Assembly (NCBI GenBank): GCA_934667125.1
Contig: CAKULF010000002.1
Coordinates: forward strand, 306,812-370,811
DNA: 64,000 nt
Source: an uncultured Candidatus Melainabacteria bacterium
Lineage (GTDB): Bacteria > Cyanobacteriota > Vampirovibrionia > Gastranaerophilales > Gastranaerophilaceae
Direction of reading: 5' to 3'
A model generated the notes under the pieces. That model was not told the origin of the DNA and did not search any database. It saw only the letters and a list, made by a program, of their open reading frames with translations. Position numbers and translations under genes: made by a program. Below are positions 34,782 to 43,609 of this stretch, one piece after another. Positions within the stretch are counted from its first letter, which is position 1; the number at the start of each line of letters is the position of its first letter.

Positions 34782-37332
34782 CGTTTTTTAAGATGAACTT
34801 TTTAAAATATTCACTTTCATTAAACGGAAACTTGTTTTCCTTTGAAAATGAAAATTCTTCAAGATTTTTGCTTTCTATTTCATAGTGTTTAAAAATAAAA
34901 TCGTTCTTTTTCTTATTAAATTCTATTTCAACAAACCCAAAATTTTTAGTATAAATTATTGGAATTTTGTAACTATTTAAAAGATTAATCGTTTCATCAG
35001 ACGGATGATTATATTTATTCACTCCAACTGAAATCAAGGCATAGCTTGGTTTTAGCCTTTCTAAAACAAATGAATTAATTGTGTTTTTCGCTCCGTGATG
35101 CCCAACTTTAAAAATATCAATCTTATTTGGCAAATATTTTATAATTTCATTTAACCCGATAACCCCTGTGTCTGCTGCAAATAAAACGTTTTTATTTTTA
35201 TATTCCAACAAAGTAATAATCGAGCTTTCATTATCGTTTTTCAAATCAGATTTAAAAGTTTTTAGGGTTAAATTATTTTCAGAATATATCGTTTCATTAT
35301 TTTTAGCGATTTTATAGTTAAGATTATTTTCTTTTAAATATTCTAAAATCAAATTAGAAAATTCACTTTTTGCTTCATCTTTTTGAATAATAACATTCTT
35401 AACCTTGTTATTTTTCAATATATCAAGGCTTCCGCCGCAATGGTCAAGGTCAAAATGAGTAATAATCAGATAATCTATTGTTTGAATTTTCTTGTTTTTC
35501 AAATACGGATTAATGATAATTTGAGCGTCGGTCGTGCCTTTATAGCTTCTTTTTGCCGTATCAATCATTATATGTTTATTATTTGGAGTCGTAATTAAAA
35601 AACAATCTGCATTGTTGACGTCAAACATCTCGATTTTTAAGGTTTTAGAAGAAAAATTGATAAAGCTCAAACAGAATAATAACAAGGCAATTAAGGTTAA
35701 ATAATTGAACTTTTTGTTTTTGAAATTATATTTTATGGCAAAAGTCAAAAAAGTTAGGATAAACCAAAAATCGAAGATTTGGAAAAGATTAAAACCTATT
35801 GTTGAAACAAGAGAGTATTTAAAAGAAGAAAATATAGCGCTGATTTTGATTAATAAAGCAAGCAAAGGATTAGCAATCACATCAAAAACAAATACTAAAG
35901 GGCTTGAAAGCATTGGAATTAGGGCGATTATCGAACTTACAAAACCAATAAAGCTCAATATTCCAATAAACGGAACAACGCAAATATTTGCAAAAATGCT
36001 CAACGGCGCAAGATTATTAAAATAATGCACTTGTAAAGGTATTACCCAAAGCTGCGCCACAAGCGGAACTAGAACAATTGAAACAAGATTAATTGGCGAA
36101 AATAAATATCTTAAATGTTTTTCTAAAGTTGAAGAATTTTTGTATTTTTCACGATATTTTTTATCATTTTCCTTAAATTTTTCAATAACAATAGGACAAC
36201 AAAATATCAACCCTAAAGTTACAACGAAAGATAGTTCAAAACCTATATCAAATAGCATTTTCGGGTCGAATAATAAAATTAAAAACGCAACAAAGAAAAT
36301 TAATGCGACAGAAGAAGCGTTTCTATCTATTAATTTGCCGAAAAGCACGAATAGAAGCATAATTCCAGCTCTTAAAATAGATGGCGGAAAGCCTGTCATA
36401 AATGTGTATAATATAACGCAAAATGCGCCGATTAATATTGATAAATGGTATGGAAAACGAACAAGATTAGCTATCCAACACCAAATCCCATAAATTAGTG
36501 CAACATTTAACCCTGATGCAGCAAGCAAATGCAACAATCCACTTGTTTTAAACTGTTCTTTGATATTTTCGTCCGGATTAATTGTTTCATTGCCGAACAC
36601 AATTCCGCCCAAGACCTCGAGTTTTGGAGATTTTATATTTTTAGAATGGATTTTTAAGATTTTATTTCTTGTTATTTCAAATTTTTGTAAAATATAATAC
36701 CAACTATCGTTCAAATTCCTTGAAAAACCAATAGTTTTAAGGGTTTTGAGGTTATCTTCTTTAACATAAATTATATTTTTACAATCCTTATAATCTAAAT
36801 ATTTCTTATAATCAAATTGATACGGATTTGTCGCAACAAAAGGGGTCGTAAGCTTTCCTTTAACTTCAACGTAATTTCCAATCAAAATCTCATCTTCAAG
36901 CTCTTTAGAATAATCAATGCTAACTAAAATCTTCTGATTTATATTTTCATATTTATAATCATAAAACCTGACATCATTCGCTTTTAAAAAGAATTTTATC
37001 TTGTTATTTTTAGTTGAAATATCCTTAGAACTCACAACTTGACCGCTTATTGTTGCGTTTTTAGCGTTGACGTTTTCAAAGAAATTGTTTTTATCAATTG
37101 AATTATCGGCTCTAAACAGCCCGACAAAGAAAATTAAATATAAAATTATTGTTTTTCTAAATCCGAAATTAAAAAACAAAACCAAAATCGAAAGCAAAAG
37201 AAACATTATAACGCTTGCTTGGATTTTAAAATTGAAAAAGACCGAACTTAAAGCGAAAATATAGCCTAAAGATAATAATATTGTGAAAAATTTATCGTTT
37301 ACATTAAAATTTTTAAGCGGTTTTTCTTCCAT
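34765..37332 (-). CDS. comEC: DNA internalization competence protein ComEC/Rec2
   Basis: ComEC forms the inner-membrane channel that admits single-stranded DNA in natural transformation. The 855-residue protein has N-terminal helices with an OB-like DUF4131 region, the Competence membrane domain (LLHLLAASGLNVALIYGIW, FPPSILRAGIMLL) and a C-terminal metallo-beta-lactamase domain with the motif THFDLDHCGG, followed by FKVGHHGAKN and HPSDET. All family parts are present. It starts four bases after ftsY (nusB-ftsY-comEC order). With comF at 55654, recA and the pilus genes, the window carries several competence functions. Confidence 0.95.
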   Translation of the reverse strand: MEEKPLKNFNVNDKFFTILLSLGYIFALSSVFFNFKIQASVIMFLLLSILVLFFNFGFRKTIILYLIFFVGLFRADNSIDKNNFFENVNAKNATISGQVVSSKDISTKNNKIKFFLKANDVRFYDYKYENINQKILVSIDYSKELEDEILIGNYVEVKGKLTTPFVATNPYQFDYKKYLDYKDCKNIIYVKEDNLKTLKTIGFSRNLNDSWYYILQKFEITRNKILKIHSKNIKSPKLEVLGGIVFGNETINPDENIKEQFKTSGLLHLLAASGLNVALIYGIWCWIANLVRFPYHLSILIGAFCVILYTFMTGFPPSILRAGIMLLFVLFGKLIDRNASSVALIFFVAFLILLFDPKMLFDIGFELSFVVTLGLIFCCPIVIEKFKENDKKYREKYKNSSTLEKHLRYLFSPINLVSIVLVPLVAQLWVIPLQVHYFNNLAPLSIFANICVVPFIGILSFIGFVSSIIALIPMLSSPLVFVFDVIANPLLALLIKISAIFSSFKYSLVSTIGFNLFQIFDFWFILTFLTFAIKYNFKNKKFNYLTLIALLLFCLSFINFSSKTLKIEMFDVNNADCFLITTPNNKHIMIDTAKRSYKGTTDAQIIINPYLKNKKIQTIDYLIITHFDLDHCGGSLDILKNNKVKNVIIQKDEAKSEFSNLILEYLKENNLNYKIAKNNETIYSENNLTLKTFKSDLKNDNESSIITLLEYKNKNVLFAADTGVIGLNEIIKYLPNKIDIFKVGHHGAKNTINSFVLERLKPSYALISVGVNKYNHPSDETINLLNSYKIPIIYTKNFGFVEIEFNKKKNDFIFKHYEIESKNLEEFSFSKENKFPFNESEYFKKFILKNATYQQ

Positions 37333-37335
37333 AAA

Positions 37336-38280
37336 TTAATCAAACAATGCTTCTAAAAATTCATTTGAACTAAATTGTCTTATATCTTCAATTTTTTCTC
37401 CAACACCGATTAATTTGGTTGGAATTTTAAGCTCATTTGCTATAGCAAGGATTATTCCGCCTTTTGGAGTGCCATCTAATTTAGTTATAGCAATTGAAGT
37501 TATATCGGTCGCTTCTGAGAACACTTTTGCTTGGTTTAAGCCGTTTTGCCCTTGAGAGCCGTCTAAAACAAGCATAGTTTCAAGGTTTGTATTTTCATCT
37601 AATTTTTTTGATATAACATTTTTAACTTTTTTCAATTCTTCAATTAAATTAAATTTATTTTGCAAACGCCCTGCGCTATCGATTATTACAACGTTATAAT
37701 TTTCTTCTTTTGCTTTATCAAGCGCTTTAAACACAACCGCAGCCGAATTTGCCTTATCTTCTCGATAAATATCGACTCCGCTTCTTGTTGCCCAAACGTT
37801 CAATTGCTCTTCTGCTGCTGCTCTAAAGGTGTCGCCTGCTACAAGAAGAACTTTATTATCCTCTTTTTTGAATTTATTTGCCAATTTCCCAATTAGAGTG
37901 GTTTTTCCTGCGCCATTAACCCCAACAACAAAATAAATATTCAACTTATTTTTATCAAATTTTAGGGTTGAATTATCATCTATATCTAAAATAGAGGAAA
38001 ATTTTTCTTTTAAAAAGTTTTTAAGCTCGGAAGATTTGATTTTTTTATCTTTAATTTCATCAACTATTTCAACAGCCAAATCAAGCCCAATATCGGCTTT
38101 TATAAGCATATCTTCGATATCTTGCAGAGCAAATTCATCAATATTATCATTTTTAACAACATTTAAAACGTTGCCGACCAAAGACCCTATAGTATTTGAT
38201 AATACGGATTTTAGGGATTTTTCTTCGGTTTTTTCAACTTTTTCTTCTTTTTTCTTGAAAAAATTAAACATATCTTTCAA
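37336..38280 (-). CDS. ftsY: signal recognition particle receptor FtsY
   Basis: FtsY is the SRP receptor GTPase for co-translational membrane targeting. At 314 residues it is a short form with little acidic A domain. It has a helical N domain, then the G domain: FVVGVNGAGKTTLIGKLA, DTFRAAAEEQLNVWA, VVIIDSAGRLQNK and TKLDGTPKGG, ending GVGEKIEDIRQF. DSAGR stands for the common DTAGR. The start codon lies inside the end of nusB (17-base overlap). Confidence 0.96.
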   Translation of the reverse strand: MKDMFNFFKKKEEKVEKTEEKSLKSVLSNTIGSLVGNVLNVVKNDNIDEFALQDIEDMLIKADIGLDLAVEIVDEIKDKKIKSSELKNFLKEKFSSILDIDDNSTLKFDKNKLNIYFVVGVNGAGKTTLIGKLANKFKKEDNKVLLVAGDTFRAAAEEQLNVWATRSGVDIYREDKANSAAVVFKALDKAKEENYNVVIIDSAGRLQNKFNLIEELKKVKNVISKKLDENTNLETMLVLDGSQGQNGLNQAKVFSEATDITSIAITKLDGTPKGGIILAIANELKIPTKLIGVGEKIEDIRQFSSNEFLEALFD

Positions 38281-38917
38281 CTACTCTTGCTAAAATTCCG
38301 TTGATGAATGATGGAGAATCATCTGTTGAATATTTTTTAGCAAGCTCAAGAGCTTCATCTACTACAACTTTATATGGTGCGTCTTTTAAAAATGCAATTT
38401 CAATAATCGCAATTCTTAAAATGTCTTTATCTATTTTGAAAATTCTTTCAATATCCCAACCAAAAGCAAATTCAGAGATTAATTTATCGATTTGTTCTTT
38501 ATTATTTTTAAATTCAGAACAAATTTTAATAACATATTCCTTAACTTCTTCTTGATTAGATAATGCCGCTAATTCAGCTATTTCAAGCGCACTTTGAGCT
38601 TTATCGGAAGCATTAATCATAATATCAATTTTTCCAATCATATCAGATGTCATCAACATCGGAACAGGGATATTATCAACTTCCAAAGGGCGAGATAGGT
38701 TGTCTTCGTGGTTATTTTCATATTCAATTACTTGATTTTTAATATCATTTAATTGAGAGGCACAAAGCGAAACCTCGTCATAGCTTGATGAAATCAATGT
38801 TCTAACAGATTTAACGATTAAGTCTGAAAAATCTGAATTATTATATTTTTCTAAATTTTTATCTAATTGTGAAAATAATATTAAAGCCAGTTCCCTGCTT
38901 GCTCTTCTTGCTTGCAT
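38264..38917 (-). CDS. nusB: transcription antitermination protein NusB
   Basis: NusB binds boxA RNA with S10 to promote rRNA antitermination. The 217-residue protein starts MQARRASRELALILFSQLDK and ends with the typical block DILRIAIIEIAFLKDAPYKV, ALELAKKYSTDDSPSFINGI. It is longer than the roughly 140 residues of E. coli NusB because of an insert in the middle (about residues 45-130), as in cyanobacterial NusB. AAGGAATA precedes the ATG. It heads the nusB-ftsY-comEC unit. Confidence 0.93.
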   Translation of the reverse strand: MQARRASRELALILFSQLDKNLEKYNNSDFSDLIVKSVRTLISSSYDEVSLCASQLNDIKNQVIEYENNHEDNLSRPLEVDNIPVPMLMTSDMIGKIDIMINASDKAQSALEIAELAALSNQEEVKEYVIKICSEFKNNKEQIDKLISEFAFGWDIERIFKIDKDILRIAIIEIAFLKDAPYKVVVDEALELAKKYSTDDSPSFINGILARVVERYV

Positions 38918-39077
38918 TTTTTATTCCTTTTTATTTAAAATTCTTTATTTAACATCATGATTATATTTGAAAAATTAATTATTTCATAGCAAAATTTTAA
39001 GAATATTAAGTTAAGCATGAAAAAACGAGTGTTTTTATTGTAAAATAATTTTTAGATATAAATTTTAGGAATGGTTA

Positions 39078-40490
39078 ATGTTGAATTCTCTTGATAATAA
39101 AGAAGCGAAAATTTGGGATGAATTTGTATCTTTAGCGAAGAAAAAAACCTCTCCAATGGTTCACACTTGGATAGATTCGCTTATTCCTGCCTTGCCTTTA
39201 GAGGAAAAAAGCGAAAACGACATCTTTTTAATGAAAAGCAATCAAAGTTTTGCGATTAATTTTCTTCAACAAAAACATTTAAGTGAAATTGAAAGCGCTC
39301 TTGAAGAAGCAACAGGGCTAAAAAGAGCAGTAAGACTGATTTTAGATGAAAATATAAAAACAAAAAAACCAAAAACAAAGCAAACAAAAGAACAAAAAGA
39401 ACACATTGAAACCGCCAAAAAAATGGAAGATTTGGCGCAAATGCACTCTTTTTGCGGTTTAAATTTAAAATATACGTTTGATAATTTTGTTGTCGGGGAA
39501 AATTCAAAATTTGCTTATAAAATCGCTCAAATAATAGCTGAAGCCCCTGGGCAAAAATATAATCCTTTGTTTTTATCGGGTGACGTTGGTTTGGGCAAAA
39601 CCCACCTTATGCAAGCAATTGGACATAAACTTTTAAGAAATTTTCAAAACATCAAAATAAGATATACAAAAGCAGAAGAGTTTGGAAATAAGCTTGTTGA
39701 AACCCTAATGACTTGCAAAAACCCTGGGGATATGAACGAAAAAATGAAAAAATTTCGTGATATGCACAGAAATGTTGATGTTTTGTTGATTGATGATATT
39801 CAATATATCGATGGCAAAAAAAGAACAGAAGAAGAAATTTTTAACACATTTGACGCATTATACCATGCCGGAAAGCAAATCGTTTTCGCTTCGGATAGAC
39901 CATTATCCGCTTTTGAACATATTCCTGATAGGCTTAGAAGTCGCTTTGAATGGGGAATTGAGGCTAATATTAAAGTTCCCGATTTAGAAACAAGAATTGA
40001 AATTGTTAAAAAATATGCTATTTCTCAGGAATTTCCAATCTCGGATGATGTTGCAATATTTTTAGCTAAAGAATTTAATTCAAACATCAGAGAACTTGAG
40101 GGCGCATACAATAAAGCCAGCGCTATGGCTTCAATAGAGGGTGTTGAATTAACTGTTGAAAACGCTAAAGAATTTTTAGATTTTAATTCTAAAAAGAAAA
40201 AAATAACCGTTAACGACATTTTAGAAACTTGTTCAAGATATTTTAGCGTTGAAATCAATGATATTTTATCAACCGCTCGTGCTAAAGAAGTGGTTAACGC
40301 AAGAAGATTTGCAATTTATTTAACAAGAGAATTGTTGGATATCAGCTTTACAACAATTGGAAAAGAATTTAAGAAAAATCACACAACAATAATGTATCAA
40401 TATGAAAATCTTAAAAAAGATATTCAAACAAACAAAGCTATTCAAATTATTGTTGAAGAATTAAAAGACCTTTTGCAAAGACAAATTTAG
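39078..40490 (+). CDS. dnaA: chromosomal replication initiator DnaA
   Basis: A 470-residue DnaA. Domain I is residues 1-85, a Lys-rich linker II follows, domain III has Walker A GDVGLGKTH, Walker B VDVLLIDDIQYIDGKKRTEE, sensor DRPLSAFEHIPDRLRSRFEW, and domain IV ends with SFTTIGKEFKKNHTTIMYQY. The DNA-binding signature usually reads DHTTV; here Asn replaces Asp. It is not followed by dnaN, which lies about 14 kb away at 54290. A TAGGAATGG site precedes the ATG. I see no group of TTATCCACA boxes around the gene, so this may not be the origin. Confidence 0.97.
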   Translation: MLNSLDNKEAKIWDEFVSLAKKKTSPMVHTWIDSLIPALPLEEKSENDIFLMKSNQSFAINFLQQKHLSEIESALEEATGLKRAVRLILDENIKTKKPKTKQTKEQKEHIETAKKMEDLAQMHSFCGLNLKYTFDNFVVGENSKFAYKIAQIIAEAPGQKYNPLFLSGDVGLGKTHLMQAIGHKLLRNFQNIKIRYTKAEEFGNKLVETLMTCKNPGDMNEKMKKFRDMHRNVDVLLIDDIQYIDGKKRTEEEIFNTFDALYHAGKQIVFASDRPLSAFEHIPDRLRSRFEWGIEANIKVPDLETRIEIVKKYAISQEFPISDDVAIFLAKEFNSNIRELEGAYNKASAMASIEGVELTVENAKEFLDFNSKKKKITVNDILETCSRYFSVEINDILSTARAKEVVNARRFAIYLTRELLDISFTTIGKEFKKNHTTIMYQYENLKKDIQTNKAIQIIVEELKDLLQRQI

Positions 40491-40720
40491 TTATCCATTG
40501 CTTTTTTAAGCGCTGTTTCAAGGGTTTTAATCTTGTTTTCAAGAGTTTTTATTTTTAAACCTGAATCATCCGCCCCAATTGATTTTTTCTCATATTGTCT
40601 TTTAATCACTTTAATTTCTTTTTTTAATTTTGAAATATAAAAAGAAAATATAACACTTGCCAAAATAAAACCAGCTAAAACATAGCCTGCGTCAAACAAT
40701 TCAAAATTTATATTAAACAT
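40487..40720 (-). CDS. small membrane protein with coiled coil (77 aa)
   Basis: One N-terminal membrane helix (AGYVLAGFILASVIFSFYI) and a highly charged coiled coil after it (KIKTLENKIKTLETALKKAM). It starts within the end of rluD (8-base overlap) and its stop overlaps the dnaA stop on the opposite strand, so it is part of the rluD operon. No family recognised; the build is like many small envelope or cell-division accessory proteins, which is only a resemblance. Confidence 0.65.
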   Translation of the reverse strand: MFNINFELFDAGYVLAGFILASVIFSFYISKLKKEIKVIKRQYEKKSIGADDSGLKIKTLENKIKTLETALKKAMDN

Positions 40721-41672
40721 TATTTTTTCTCCTTAAAAAATTTAAAACTTTTATAAAATCTTCGCTAAATTCTTCTTCTGATAGCTGAAATTCAAGTGTT
40801 TCGCCTGTTGTTGGCTGTTTGAATTTAATATAATAAGATTGAAGAAGCTGTTCTGTTGTTTTTAAATTATAAAATTCATTTCGCATGAAACTTTTTGCGC
40901 CATACAAACTATCATTAAAAATAGGATGATTAATCGAGGCTAAATGCGCCCGAATTTGGTGGGTTCTTCCTGTTTCAAGTTCAAGCTCAACTAATGTCGC
41001 CCCTTTATATTCTTCAACAACCTTAAAATGCGTTATTGCTTCTAATCCCTCGGGTGCAACCGTCATTTTAACATTATCTTTCATATAATGAACAAGAGGT
41101 TTATTTATCGTTCCCTCTTTTTCATTAAACTCGCCAAGAGCAATAGCTAAATATTTTCTTCTTGCGCTTTTTTCCTTGATTTGCTTTGCTAAATCAATAT
41201 GAGCCTTATCGTTTTTAGCTATTAAAATAAGTCCTGCTGTGTTTTTATCTAACCTATGAACTATTCCTCTTCTATCCTCGCCTTGAACGCTTGAAAGGTT
41301 TTTAAAATTATATAATAAAGCGTTAGCTAAAGTATTTTTTCTATCAAACTTTGTCGGATGAGTTAACATATTTTTTGGTTTATTAATAATTGCTAAATCC
41401 TCATCCTCATAGACTATATCAAGCTTATAGTTATATGGTTCAAGAGCTTGCGTCGGATTTAAAAACTTATCTAATTCAACTTCATCTATAGATATTTCAT
41501 CATTTAGTTTTAATTTACTAGAGGATTTTGCTTTTTTAAAATTAATTAAAACTTCTTTTTCGGCTATAAAATCGCAAATATTTTTCCTTGAATATTCATT
41601 TTTAAAATATTCAACCAAAAAACTATCAAGTCTTTTTCCTATATTTTCTTCATTATCTATTTTTATTATCAT
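40713..41672 (-). CDS. rluD: 23S rRNA pseudouridine synthase, RluD family
   Basis: A two-domain enzyme of about 319 residues: an S4 RNA-binding domain (NIGKRLDSFLVEYF to ISIDEVEL) and a pseudouridine synthase domain with the catalytic-Asp motif RRGIVHRLDKNTAGLILIAK, then ALGEF and the ETGRTHQIRAHLASINHPI block. RluD-type enzymes modify helix 69 of 23S rRNA. The frame extends to a GTG at 41678; I use the ATG at 41672. Both lie inside the end of lspA, so translation is coupled. Confidence 0.94.
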   Translation of the reverse strand: MIIKIDNEENIGKRLDSFLVEYFKNEYSRKNICDFIAEKEVLINFKKAKSSSKLKLNDEISIDEVELDKFLNPTQALEPYNYKLDIVYEDEDLAIINKPKNMLTHPTKFDRKNTLANALLYNFKNLSSVQGEDRRGIVHRLDKNTAGLILIAKNDKAHIDLAKQIKEKSARRKYLAIALGEFNEKEGTINKPLVHYMKDNVKMTVAPEGLEAITHFKVVEEYKGATLVELELETGRTHQIRAHLASINHPIFNDSLYGAKSFMRNEFYNLKTTEQLLQSYYIKFKQPTTGETLEFQLSEEEFSEDFIKVLNFLRRKNNV

Positions 41673-42126
41673 TTTCACTTGTTTTTTTAAAATCTGATAG
41701 CATAAAAGCTATATATAAAAAGCAACCCGTACAAATCATTATATCAAAACAATTGAATATCGGAAAATCTATAAAATTTAGTTTAATATAATCAACAACA
41801 TGATTAAAATTAAATCTTTCAATAGCATTCCCCAAAATTCCTGCTGCAGAAAGGGTTATAGAAAAAAGTTCAACCTTATCTTTAAATTTTACACATTTAA
41901 AAACATAATAAAACAGTAAAATATAAGCAATAACCCCAAAATAGGATAATATTTCGCTATGATTTTGAAAAAGAGAAAAAGCGCTTCCTGTGTTGTTTAT
42001 ATGATTAATTGAAAAAAGAGGAGAATTAAAATCGGGATAAAAATAGCTGATTTTCCTTATTTGATTTCCAAAATCCAAAAAAATCACACTCATTAAAAAG
42101 AAGAACACGCAAGCTTTTTTATCCAT
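41653..42126 (-). CDS. lspA: signal peptidase II (lipoprotein signal peptidase)
   Basis: LspA removes the signal peptides of lipoproteins in the inner membrane. The 157-residue protein has four membrane helices and the family blocks HINNTGSAFSLF, GILGNAIERFNFNHVVDYI and FNCFDIMI. The two catalytic Asp are those in VVDYI and CFDIM. The usual DR after GN is ER here. It overlaps the neighbours on both sides (8 bases with the upstream gene, 20 or more with rluD). Confidence 0.93.
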   Translation of the reverse strand: MDKKACVFFFLMSVIFLDFGNQIRKISYFYPDFNSPLFSINHINNTGSAFSLFQNHSEILSYFGVIAYILLFYYVFKCVKFKDKVELFSITLSAAGILGNAIERFNFNHVVDYIKLNFIDFPIFNCFDIMICTGCFLYIAFMLSDFKKTSENDNKNR

Positions 42127-42967
42127 TATTATTAACCAAAACCTCTGAATTTGTTTTATTTATCATATTTATTCTTTTAATTATATAAGCAACACCCAAA
42201 ATTTGTATTCTTATTTTCTTTTCTTTTTCTCTTAGGGTTATTTTAGTATAACCAACCGAAGCAAGCGCATATTCATTTTTATTGTTTACATTAGCTTTAA
42301 CAACCCGCTCCAATTCGCCATCAGGAGAAATTTTTCTAAATTTTTCATTATAATTTTCATTTGGAAGTTTTATCTCTTCATTTGAAATAGAGCCAAGAGC
42401 AAGAACATTTCTTGGTTTATCGATTTTTAAAGATAAATCATAATCTTTTCCATTTTCAATATAATTTGGAGTAATTAAATCAAATTTTATTCTTCTTGCA
42501 AGCCCATATTTCAGGGTTGTTTGTTCTTCTAAAATATCTTCTTTAACTATTTTCCAAGTATCGTTTTCTTTTTTTAAATACATCGTATACTTGCTATAGC
42601 CGTCTAAAATTCCTCTTTTATCTTTCTTTTTAACAGGATAAATTTTAGCTTTTGTATTTTCTTGAATTTTTACGGTTGCAAGATTATCATCTATTTCAAT
42701 ACTATCTATTTTTGTTGAATATTTTAAATTTTTAAATGCGTCTGAAGCGTCTTTTACCATTTTTATCATCTCATCAAGAGAAAAACCGTCAATTGACCTA
42801 TAGTTAGTATCATAAAACGTCGCTAATTTTTTAGTGTCGTGGTGCGTTAGAGCGCTATTATGCTCTTTTATTAAACTTCTTATTTCTTTTTCAGATGAAC
42901 TAGCAGCATATACGCTTGTAATCAATAATAGAAAACTTAAAAATAAGATAGATAAGGTTTTTTTCAT
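42119..42967 (-). CDS. exported protein with NTF2-like domain
   Basis: A protein of about 282 residues with a signal peptide (MKKTLSILFLSFLLLITSVYA). The first mature domain (about 30-150) has the NTF2/SnoaL-like pattern: IRSLIKEHNSALTHHDTKKL, ATFYDTNYRSIDG, and paired strands ending in YTMYLKKENDTWKIVKEDIL. A second beta-rich domain follows. Function unknown; such domains often bind small ligands or stabilise partner proteins. I use the ATG at 42967; a TTG at 42973 has the better-spaced AAGGA. It overlaps lspA by 8 bases. The protein at 49288 has the same domain type. Confidence 0.75.
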   Translation of the reverse strand: MKKTLSILFLSFLLLITSVYAASSSEKEIRSLIKEHNSALTHHDTKKLATFYDTNYRSIDGFSLDEMIKMVKDASDAFKNLKYSTKIDSIEIDDNLATVKIQENTKAKIYPVKKKDKRGILDGYSKYTMYLKKENDTWKIVKEDILEEQTTLKYGLARRIKFDLITPNYIENGKDYDLSLKIDKPRNVLALGSISNEEIKLPNENYNEKFRKISPDGELERVVKANVNNKNEYALASVGYTKITLREKEKKIRIQILGVAYIIKRINMINKTNSEVLVNNNG

Positions 42968-42976
42968 TTTCAATTT

Positions 42977-43579
42977 TTATCCTTTTTTGAACAACAGATA
43001 ATATTTTTTATCTCCATAATATAATATCATATCCCAATACAATCCTTCATCGTTAAATTCAATGAATGCTTGGGGGATTGGAGTTCTTTGATTTTTTTTG
43101 CCCCATTTTTTGCCGATAAAATCCATTGTTTTTTTGCTTATAGATTGAGTTTTGGTTAATTTTGGCTGAGGAATTTTTTCTTTATAAAATTCTTCATTAA
43201 CGCTTGAAATCTTGTATGGAGTAACCATATAGCTTACTTTTCCGTTTTCTTTAAAAAGAACATAGGTTTTTCCATTTTTTTCTCGAGGAGTTAAAAGATA
43301 ATACCCGGCAGGAATTACCTTAGATTTAAAAATCAGAGTAACACCGCTTCTAAAAAGGGGATAGGGCGAATACATATATTTTGTGTATTCATCTGTTTGA
43401 TATGGATCAATTCCAAAAATATAGTCAAAATCCGCTTCTTCAACGTTTTCATATATTTTTTCATAATCGCCGTTTTGAATTGCTTTTCTCAATTCATCGG
43501 GATTTTCTTGCGCAAAAGAAAAATTAATGTTCAAAAACAAAAGTGAAATTAATAAAAAAAGTTTTAAATAATTTGCCAT
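42977..43579 (-). CDS. exported hypothetical protein (200 aa)
   Basis: A signal-peptide protein (MANYLKLFLLISLLFLNINF, cut before QENPDE) with a mature beta-rich part: DPYQTDEYTKYMYSPYPLFR, VIPAGYYLLTPREKNGKTYV, LFKENGKVSYMVTPYKISSV and YWDMILYYGDKKYYLLFKKG. No family recognised. AAAGG lies five bases before the ATG at 43579; the frame begins two codons earlier with GTG. It precedes the NTF2-like gene by about ten bases and heads a unit with that gene, lspA, rluD and the 77-residue protein. Confidence 0.7.
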   Translation of the reverse strand: MANYLKLFLLISLLFLNINFSFAQENPDELRKAIQNGDYEKIYENVEEADFDYIFGIDPYQTDEYTKYMYSPYPLFRSGVTLIFKSKVIPAGYYLLTPREKNGKTYVLFKENGKVSYMVTPYKISSVNEEFYKEKIPQPKLTKTQSISKKTMDFIGKKWGKKNQRTPIPQAFIEFNDEGLYWDMILYYGDKKYYLLFKKG

Positions 43580-43609
43580 AACCACCTTTATAATGCTACC
43601 ATATTACCT

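Noticed and set aside
38918..39077. Origin of replication upstream of dnaA
   Set aside because: The gap is AT-rich but has no DnaA-box-like 9-mers; AT-richness alone is not evidence in this genome.
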